From the NCBI RefSeq assembly GCF_011355085.1, contig NZ_VXCP01000009.1, positions 23,848 through 87,847 on the forward strand: a stretch of DNA of 64,000 nucleotides, written 5' to 3'. Below are positions 8,720 to 15,160 of this stretch, one piece after another. How positions within the stretch are numbered: the stretch's first letter is position 1; each line of letters begins with the position of its first letter. Below the pieces are notes generated by a model. That model did not search any database and was not told where the DNA came from. It saw only the letters and a list, made by a program, of their open reading frames with translations. This DNA comes from Pseudomonas akapageensis. Its GTDB lineage: Bacteria; Pseudomonadota; Gammaproteobacteria; Pseudomonadales; Pseudomonadaceae. The position numbers and the translations under genes are program-made.

Positions 8720-10621
8720 TCATTTGAGCCACTCGACCTGAAAGCTGTAGCGCCCCAGCAGGGGAGCCAGGATTTCCTGGCTGGTTCCGGGCCTGATGCA
8801 GGCGACATGCCCACGGCGATTATCCTGCACGACCTCCACTGCAATATCCGCAAGCCCCAGACGGTCCACTTCCTGCTGAACAACTCTGGCAATTTCCCGC
8901 TGCTGCAAGGCGGGCTTGAATATCTTGCCCACGGCAGTCAGAGGCAGCGTTTCGAGGATTTCAATGCGCTTGGGAACCGCTGCCCGCTCGTTGATGTTGA
9001 GATGAGCGAAGGCTTCAAGTTCTTCGGCATTGCAGGTTTGTCCGGGGCGCAGTTGAACGTAGGCGACCGGCACCTCGCCCGAGTAGACGTCGGGGCTGCC
9101 GATTGCAGCGGCCAGGGCGACGGCGGGGTGCAACTGCAGAGCCTCTTCGATTTGCTTGGGATCGATGTTGTGGCCGCCGCGGATGATCAACTCCTTTTTG
9201 CGTCCGGTCAGCCAGAAATAACCCTGGGCATCCTGGCGACCCAAATCGCCCGTATTCAGCCAGCGCTGACCGTCGATCTCGATCCAGAGGTCCCGGTTAT
9301 GACTTTCCTCCAGATAGCCGGCGAAGAGGTTCGGACCACTGATCGTGATCAGGCCGGTCTCATCAACATTGGCGTCGCGCAGGTACGCTCCGCAATCATC
9401 GAGCAAGACCGCGCGCATATGCTGGTAGGCGATCCGTATCCCGATGGAGCCGATACGACGTTCGCCATGGGGCGGATTGACCGAGGAAACGCAGGCGCCC
9501 TCGGTAAGTCCGTAACCTTCAAGAATCTTCAGCCCGGTCTTCTGCTCGAACTCTCGGAAAAGCTCAGCCGGCATGGGGGCGGCGCCACACATGGCATAGC
9601 GAAGACTGGACAGGTCGCGACCCTGCCGGTCAGTTTGCAAAAGTGCCGCATACACAGTTGGTACGCCGGAAAAGAAGTTGATACCGAAGTGCTCGACCAT
9701 TTCCCAGAATCGTGTGATCACCCCCTCGCCACGATAACCATGAGGCGTCCCGAGGATCACATGGTCGCCTTGAGTCCAGGGCATCAGCCCGGTGACCAGT
9801 TGTCCATTGACATGAAATAGCGGCAGGCCACAAAAGATGACCTGGCCACTACGGCGTGGCTGCAGGTGAGCGGCCATGGCCCATGCATTGAAGACTTCCG
9901 AACCATGGGTACGCGCGGCGATCTTGGGGAGCCCGGTGGTGCCGCCGGTACAGATGTAGGAGGAACGCTCATCCTGGCGAATTTGCCGCCCGCTCTTCAG
10001 GTGCGTGTGTGGCTGAGCATTCATCAGCGATAGCAAATCGTGGATCGCGATACCGCTGTGCAAGTCTCGCTCCTTCTGTGCCACGGCTTTCATGGCCACA
10101 CGCACAGGTTCGGCGACATAGGGTTCCATGCTGACCCAGACGACATGCCTGACCGTGGGCAACTGATCCAGTTGCGAAGCCAGTTTGGGCCACAGATCGC
10201 TGCCCCCGCTCGGTGCGAGTGTCACCACCACGGATGCCTTTGCGGCATTCAGCAAGCCAGCGATCTGCTTGGCCTCGAGCAGAGGATTGATCGCCATGAC
10301 GATGCCCGCCGCTTCCCCACCCCAGATGGTGAAGTGGGTTTCCGGGAGGTTGGGCAGGATGAACGCAAGCACCTCGCCGGGTTTAATGCCCAGGTCATGG
10401 AAGGCATTTGCCGCGCGGGTGATATCAGCGAAGAGCTGGTAGTAGTTCCACTCGAAGGTGCGCGTGAAATCGGCGGCATCGGCAAAGAAGCTCAGTGCCG
10501 GTGCCTGGGGAGTGCGCTCGACGGCTTGTCGCAAAGCTGCGTAGGTACTGGGCGCCAGGCCACGCGCCGACAACGGGACTCGTTCGAGTTTTTCGATATC
10601 GTTCAGGGTTTGCACCGTCAT
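8720..10621 (-). CDS. Acyl-CoA synthetase (AMP-forming)
   Basis: The 633-aa protein has the adenylate-forming motifs in order: SSYICTGGTTGLPK (P-loop-like AMP motif), GYGLTEG (A5), NTGDLGR (A7), TGRKKELIIRGGHNIDP (A8 hinge) and a C-terminal TAVGKIFKPAL with the catalytic Lys. It forms an acyl- or aryl-CoA from a carboxylic acid, ATP and CoA in the cytoplasm. Start and stop overlap (TGATG) with the upstream FAH-family gene, so they are translationally coupled. Context suggests that it activates an acid from ring cleavage or a side chain. It could be named a long-chain or aromatic acid ligase, and sequence alone does not decide. Confidence 0.88.
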   Translation of the reverse strand: MTVQTLNDIEKLERVPLSARGLAPSTYAALRQAVERTPQAPALSFFADAADFTRTFEWNYYQLFADITRAANAFHDLGIKPGEVLAFILPNLPETHFTIWGGEAAGIVMAINPLLEAKQIAGLLNAAKASVVVTLAPSGGSDLWPKLASQLDQLPTVRHVVWVSMEPYVAEPVRVAMKAVAQKERDLHSGIAIHDLLSLMNAQPHTHLKSGRQIRQDERSSYICTGGTTGLPKIAARTHGSEVFNAWAMAAHLQPRRSGQVIFCGLPLFHVNGQLVTGLMPWTQGDHVILGTPHGYRGEGVITRFWEMVEHFGINFFSGVPTVYAALLQTDRQGRDLSSLRYAMCGAAPMPAELFREFEQKTGLKILEGYGLTEGACVSSVNPPHGERRIGSIGIRIAYQHMRAVLLDDCGAYLRDANVDETGLITISGPNLFAGYLEESHNRDLWIEIDGQRWLNTGDLGRQDAQGYFWLTGRKKELIIRGGHNIDPKQIEEALQLHPAVALAAAIGSPDVYSGEVPVAYVQLRPGQTCNAEELEAFAHLNINERAAVPKRIEILETLPLTAVGKIFKPALQQREIARVVQQEVDRLGLADIAVEVVQDNRRGHVACIRPGTSQEILAPLLGRYSFQVEWLK

Positions 10622-11742
10622 CAGGCTTCCCCCACGACTCGGTTGCGTTGCACGCCGAGGTCGATCACGCCATCGGCGCTGCGAATGCGCGCCTCGACCA
10701 CGTCACCTGGCTTGAGATACTGCGTCCGGCTTTCCTGCGCCTTGAGGAAAAGCTTCCACTTGGTGGCTTCCGGCATCAGGGCTGCAATGCGCTGTTTGGC
10801 GGGCGAGGGTATCGTCAGGGCACAACCTGCAGGAGTACCCGTGGCGATCAGATCGCCGGGTGCGAGATCCTGCAACGAGGAGAGTTCGGTCAGGGTTTCA
10901 GCTGGGCCGTAAACCAGGTTGGCCGTGCTGTCGTCCTGTCGCACCTGGTCGTTGACCGTCAGGCGCAGCTGCAGTGCTTTCAGGTAAGGCATGCTCTTGG
11001 CGTCCAGCAGGCAAAGGTAGGGGCCGACCGGGCCAAAGGTGCGGAAGCTCTTGCCCTTGTAGAACTGCATCTGGGGAATCTGAATGTCACGCGCCGAGTA
11101 GTCATTGACAATGACGACGCCTGCAATGAACTCATGCAAATTGGCGTCGGTGACGGCAACCGCGCCGGTGATCGCGCGTTTCATCACCAACCCCAGTTCA
11201 ATCTCGTAATCCAGGAAGCGCACGCTGCGCGGCTTGATCAGGTCGCTGTCGGCTGCCACCAGGCAACTCGTTGCCTTGGTAAAGATCATGTTGAAGTTCT
11301 TCGCGTCCGGGTCCATGCCTGACTCGATCATGTGCTGACGGTAATTGGCGCCCTGACAGACGAACTGCTGGTTACGGGTCACCGGCGACAGCAGTTTCAC
11401 TTCGCTCTCATTCAACTCCGTACCTGTCAATCGAGCGAGGTCGTCGATACTGTTCTGGCGAATGAAGTCACCGGTGGTTTCAAAAGCACCGGGGACAACC
11501 GTGATACGGCCTTGGCGCAGCACGCCCCAGTGGATACCGTTCTCGAATTCAAAGCGGACTACGTGTACAGCAGACATTGAAGGTACTCCTGGAGCGGCGT
11601 TTGTCCCGCGTTCGGTGGCGCGAGAACTTTGGTGTTGTTCTGAGAGGGGGCTGGCAACGCTGCAGATCAGCGAGCCGCCGATGATCAATGCGCCGGCTTT
11701 AAGCACATCCCGCCGGCCATGCCTGGTTGAATTGCTCGACAT
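10621..11742 (-). CDS. Fumarylacetoacetate hydrolase-family protein with Tat-like N-terminus
   Basis: The FAH catalytic domain occupies residues about 150-370, with metal-site motifs DYEIELGLV and NDYSARDIQIPQ and the region PGDLIATGTPAG. The family hydrolyses or decarboxylates 2-oxo acids from aromatic ring cleavage. Two starts are possible. The ATG at 11742 (373 aa), 10 bases after the dioxygenase stop, adds 55 residues that look like a twin-arginine signal (HGRRDVLKAGALIIGGSL). An internal ATG at 11577 (318 aa) has a better ribosome site (GGAG, 8 bases) and gives the usual family length. I keep the longer frame because the extension is too signal-like to ignore, but the shorter protein may be the real cytoplasmic enzyme. 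Confidence 0.8.
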   Translation of the reverse strand: MSSNSTRHGRRDVLKAGALIIGGSLICSVASPLSEQHQSSRATERGTNAAPGVPSMSAVHVVRFEFENGIHWGVLRQGRITVVPGAFETTGDFIRQNSIDDLARLTGTELNESEVKLLSPVTRNQQFVCQGANYRQHMIESGMDPDAKNFNMIFTKATSCLVAADSDLIKPRSVRFLDYEIELGLVMKRAITGAVAVTDANLHEFIAGVVIVNDYSARDIQIPQMQFYKGKSFRTFGPVGPYLCLLDAKSMPYLKALQLRLTVNDQVRQDDSTANLVYGPAETLTELSSLQDLAPGDLIATGTPAGCALTIPSPAKQRIAALMPEATKWKLFLKAQESRTQYLKPGDVVEARIRSADGVIDLGVQRNRVVGEA

Positions 11743-11752
11743 GCCAGCAGCG

Positions 11753-12844
11753 CTACCCGAACATCCGCATGAGTGTCATCAACTTGCGAATGGTAAGGTC
11801 CGGGCTGCGGCGCAGGTTGCGGATCAGTGCGCGCAGACTGGTCAGGCTCATCCTGGGTTTGGTAAAACTCCTGGGCATGCGCTGCCCCCACTGCGCCATG
11901 GCTTCGGGGCTCACGGGATGAATGCCGGTGGGCTGTACGGCCGTGAAGATATCGCCGTCGCAGTAGTGCTCGTGCTTGTCACCCCAAGGGTCTTGCCAGT
12001 AATCGAAGATCTGGCTGCCCAGAATGTGCCGGCCGATTCCCCATGAGTGCTGCCAACCCCGCTCCCGCAGGACGCGCTGCCCCATGCCCACCGCGTCTGC
12101 ATCGACAACCTCGTAGGCGCTATGGCTATAGGTCGCCATGAACCCTTGCGCTATCGCGAGCGTATGGTGATCCGCGGGAATTTCACCGAGGTCAAGGCGC
12201 ATGAAGGCGACGATGGGGGTGCCGTCCGGGAGTACCTGCACATCGCTTGGAATAAACCCGAAATGCTGGGTATACCAGGCGCAGGTCGCCTGATAGTCGG
12301 CCACTTCAATGACGACATGGCCAAGCCTGAGTACTTCAGGTGGAGCAATCGGCGGGCGCTGCGTGGCGTTGATGCGCGGTTGCTCCTGCGCCACATTCCA
12401 GAGAAGGGGGGCTCTGTGTGCCAGATTTTTACCTGGAGTCTGGTCGCAAACGGCTTCCACAATGAAACCGGAAGGGTCAGTCAGTCTGACGTAGTACCCG
12501 CTACCCGGATGTTCTGATTTCTCGACCGGTGACGCACCTGGAATTCGCGTCAGTTTTTCCAGATCCGAGAGAGACTGGACGGCCAGTCCGAATCCAATAA
12601 AACGCGCATGGTCCGCACGATGGACACGGTAACAGTAGGAAGTGGGCTCGGTGGCGCGTAGATAGAGCGTATCGGCGTCCTGTCGACTGACTGTCAGGCC
12701 GAAGTCGGTCAGGAAACGCGCCGCCTCGTTCAAGTCCGGCCTTTGAAAAATCAGGTGCGTCAGATCCTGGGCCTTCACCGTTGGCTGCGGATGCCGTGCA
12801 GGTTGTTGCGTTGCCAACTGGGGCATTTCATTTTTGCTGTTCAT
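11753..12844 (-). CDS. Extradiol-type (VOC) ring-cleavage dioxygenase
   Basis: The 363-aa protein has two vicinal-oxygen-chelate modules: residues about 25-135 (degenerate) and about 170-300 (catalytic). In the second, His176 (LGHVVIEV), His241 (YSHSAYEV) and Glu292 (HEHYCDGD) fit the 2-His-1-carboxylate iron site of type I extradiol dioxygenases. They cut the ring of a catechol or trihydroxybenzene next to the hydroxyls using O2. The ATG at 12844 is chosen over the in-frame codon at 12886. It is followed 10 bases later by the FAH-family gene, the classic meta-cleavage partner. The ring substrate is not known. Confidence 0.85.
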   Translation of the reverse strand: MNSKNEMPQLATQQPARHPQPTVKAQDLTHLIFQRPDLNEAARFLTDFGLTVSRQDADTLYLRATEPTSYCYRVHRADHARFIGFGLAVQSLSDLEKLTRIPGASPVEKSEHPGSGYYVRLTDPSGFIVEAVCDQTPGKNLAHRAPLLWNVAQEQPRINATQRPPIAPPEVLRLGHVVIEVADYQATCAWYTQHFGFIPSDVQVLPDGTPIVAFMRLDLGEIPADHHTLAIAQGFMATYSHSAYEVVDADAVGMGQRVLRERGWQHSWGIGRHILGSQIFDYWQDPWGDKHEHYCDGDIFTAVQPTGIHPVSPEAMAQWGQRMPRSFTKPRMSLTSLRALIRNLRRSPDLTIRKLMTLMRMFG

Positions 12845-12883
12845 TGTTCTTGTTTTCCGGGTTTTCAGGGTAAAGCGTCCCCG

Positions 12884-12906
12884 CACCCCTGAAAATGCCA
12901 GGGGTG
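12884..12906 (-). terminator. Hairpin between tetR and the dioxygenase gene
   Basis: CACCCCTG and CAGGGGTG form an 8-bp stem with a 7-base loop in the 88-base gap after the tetR stop. There is no T-run, so it may slow or protect transcripts rather than end them. Confidence 0.4.
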
Positions 12907-12932
12907 TTGTCTGGTTTAGTCAGCTAACGCGC

Positions 12933-13547
12933 TCAGTCGATAGAGGGAAGTGCCGGCAACTCTGTGGTCGCCAAGGCACGAGCCTCCTCTTGAGGTACAC
13001 CCAATGCCCGGAGCACCAGCTCGGCTGTGTCAGAGCCTGATTCGCGCCATGTTTTATGTCCTTCCAGCACCAGGAAAATCGAGCCCAGGACGCTGCTCGA
13101 TATCAGCGTCAGGACCGAGAGCAATTGCTCCTGCGCAAAGGTGTACCGCCCACTGGAAAGTCCGCTCAGCAGATCCGTAGTCGCCTGGCTGGAAAACATT
13201 TCGCGCAACGAAGAATTGCTCATGGCGAATTTATGTATGAACGCCCCCCACTTGGAATCCTCGTGAGCCCGACGAATGAAGAATCGAATTCCATTGGCAA
13301 GGCGCTGAGCCGGATCGGAGAGGGAATCGAAGCTCTTGTTGACGCGCTCGTGCATCTCTCTGGCGAGATGGCTGGCGACCGTTTCGAACAGGCTTTCCAT
13401 GTTGTCGATGTTGCTATAGATCGTTCCGCGTGCCACGCCTGCCTCTTGCGCGAGGTCGAGGACGTTCACCTGCGAGGTGCCTTTTTCAGCGAACAGGCGA
13501 AAGGCGGCTTGATGTATGCGGCGCTGCGTCGGATTCAGGGATTCCAC
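12933..13547 (-). CDS. TetR-family transcriptional regulator
   Basis: The 204-aa protein has the N-terminal TetR helix-turn-helix (RRIHQAAFRLFAEKGTSQVNV then ARGTIYSNIDNMESLF) and a helical ligand-binding domain. The frame extends to an ATG at 13598, but that start lies inside a 16-bp operator-like palindrome. A GTG at 13547 with GGAG 9 bases before it is more credible and leaves the palindrome in the leader. It diverges from the old-yellow-enzyme gene, which carries an identical palindrome, so it probably represses both directions until an aromatic ligand or CoA ester binds. Confidence 0.85.
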   Translation of the reverse strand: MESLNPTQRRIHQAAFRLFAEKGTSQVNVLDLAQEAGVARGTIYSNIDNMESLFETVASHLAREMHERVNKSFDSLSDPAQRLANGIRFFIRRAHEDSKWGAFIHKFAMSNSSLREMFSSQATTDLLSGLSSGRYTFAQEQLLSVLTLISSSVLGSIFLVLEGHKTWRESGSDTAELVLRALGVPQEEARALATTELPALPSID

Positions 13548-13581
13548 GGTCTCTCTCTCCAGGATTACCTCATGGGTCAAT

Positions 13582-13597
13582 TGAACACGCGTGTTCA
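13582..13597. promoter_or_regulatory. TetR operator copy 1 (in front of tetR)
   Basis: The perfect 16-bp palindrome TGAACACGCGTGTTCA lies 35 bases before the chosen tetR start. On the minus strand it is preceded by TTGAC and AAA at nearly the same spacing as copy 2, so it probably overlaps the tetR promoter. Confidence 0.75.
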
Positions 13598-13735
13598 TTT
13601 GGCGTCAATAAGGTTTTTTGCATTAAAAACGCGCTTCACGGTAAAAGCCGGTCTATGACTCCCATGAAATCTAGCTGCTCGAGTGATGTGGCAAGGTCGA
13701 CGAGGGCTGTTCAGATTTCAACATATTGACTTAAA

Positions 13736-13751
13736 TGAACACGCGTGTTCA
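13736..13751. promoter_or_regulatory. TetR operator copy 2 (in front of the OYE/transhydroxylase genes)
   Basis: The same palindrome TGAACACGCGTGTTCA occurs 61 bases before the OYE start. It is preceded by TTGACTTAAA, where TTGACT (13726-13731) could be a -35 element. The operator would then sit between -35 and -10 and block RNA polymerase. It is identical to copy 1 and in mirror orientation. Confidence 0.75.
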
Positions 13752-13812
13752 GCTCTTTGGTGTTTCTGGCTCGCCCCCTCGGGCCGACTTTTCATTAACC
13801 GAAGGACAGAAC

Positions 13813-15048
13813 ATGACCGGCTCAAAGCTCTTCGAACCGCTTCGATTGCCTAACGGCACGGTGATTCCAAATCGAATCGCCAAGGCTGCCATGGAGGAGA
13901 ACCTTGCCAATGATGATCACGCTCCAGGGGAAGCGCTGGCCAGGCTTTATCGGCGTTGGGCGGACGGTGGGGCCGGTCTGATCATCACAGGCAACGTCAT
14001 GGTTGATCGCCATGCCTTGACCGGACCGGCTGGCGTGGTGCTTGAGGACGCTCGAAACCTGGGCAAATTCAGGCTATGGGCCGATGCTTGCCGCAGTCGT
14101 GGAGCCCAGGCCTGGATGCAAATCAATCATCCCGGGCGGCAGTTGTTGACCTCAATGGGGCAGCCGGCACGGGGGCCTTCAGCGGTCGCTGTCGACATTC
14201 CCGGACTATCAAAGGCTTTTGTCCCGCCCAGAGCCTTGAATGAGCAGGAAATCGAAGAGCTGATCGAGCGCTATACCCGTGCTGCAGTGCTGGCCGAGCG
14301 TGCAGGATTCACCGGGGTGGAGATTCACGCAGCGCATGGCTATCTGTTCAGCCAATTCCTGTCGCCCTTGACCAACCGGCGTAACGACCGGTGGGGTGGC
14401 AGCCTGGAAAATCGTGCGCAAATTCTCCTGCGAACCATCGACGCAATACGTCAGCGAGTGGCACCGGCCTTTTGTGTCGCCGTGAAACTCAATTCCGCGG
14501 ACTTTCAGCGAGGCGGTTTCGATGCCGAGGATGCGGCTCGCGTGGTGGAAATGCTCAACGCCAAGGCGGTCGACCTGGTCGAGTTGTCAGGTGGCAGCTA
14601 CGAAAGCCCGGCGATGCAGGGGCAGACCCGCGATGGCAGTAGTTTGGCTCGAGAAGCCTATTTTCTCGAGATCGCGCAGAGAATTGGAGAAATAGCGCGC
14701 ATGCCGCTGATGGTCACCGGCGGCGTGCGTAGAAAGGCGGTCGCGGAGCGAGTGGTGAGCGGCTCGGTGTCGATGGTGGGGCTTGCCACTGCGCTGGCAA
14801 TCGAGCCGGCCCTGCCACGCCTGTGGATGGCAGGCCAGGACACCGAAGTGGAGCCCATTGTCGTCCGCTGGAAGAACAAGGCGCTGGCATCGCTTGCCGT
14901 GTCATCGGTGGTCAAGAAGCAACTCGGCTTGCTGAGCCGGGGGAAACGGACAAGGCCCCGGACGTCGCCGCTCATGGCATTGATCGGCAATCAGCTGAAG
15001 GCTCGTCGCCAGGCGAAGAGCTATCGGCAATGGATTGGCCAGGCCTAG
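13813..15048 (+). CDS. Old-yellow-enzyme family NADH:flavin oxidoreductase
   Basis: The 411-aa FMN-binding TIM barrel has the family segments LFEPLRLPNGTVIPNRI, MQINHPGRQ, the substrate-binding AGFTGVEIHAAHGYL with SQFLSPLTNRRNDRWGGSLENR, and VTGGVR near the phosphate site. It reduces activated C=C bonds or removes groups from enones and dienones with NAD(P)H. GAAGGAC precedes the ATG at 13813, and the frame extends upstream through the operator only by chance. It is the first gene after operator copy 2. The transhydroxylase genes follow 112 bases later in the same direction, so they may share a transcript. Confidence 0.88.
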   Translation: MTGSKLFEPLRLPNGTVIPNRIAKAAMEENLANDDHAPGEALARLYRRWADGGAGLIITGNVMVDRHALTGPAGVVLEDARNLGKFRLWADACRSRGAQAWMQINHPGRQLLTSMGQPARGPSAVAVDIPGLSKAFVPPRALNEQEIEELIERYTRAAVLAERAGFTGVEIHAAHGYLFSQFLSPLTNRRNDRWGGSLENRAQILLRTIDAIRQRVAPAFCVAVKLNSADFQRGGFDAEDAARVVEMLNAKAVDLVELSGGSYESPAMQGQTRDGSSLAREAYFLEIAQRIGEIARMPLMVTGGVRRKAVAERVVSGSVSMVGLATALAIEPALPRLWMAGQDTEVEPIVVRWKNKALASLAVSSVVKKQLGLLSRGKRTRPRTSPLMALIGNQLKARRQAKSYRQWIGQA

Positions 15049-15160
15049 CCCCTGGTGGAGGGAGTCGGTCCGCACATCGAACTGCTTCCCCCACCGCCCA
15101 CTGATTCCGAGACGTCGTTCCGCTGGAGCACCTCAAAACCCAATACCGGTGGCAACCTGA

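Noticed and set aside
13735-13812. Upstream start for the OYE gene inside the palindrome
   Set aside because: The extension is operator and leader sequence, and the ATG at 13813 has a ribosome site and fits the family N-terminus.
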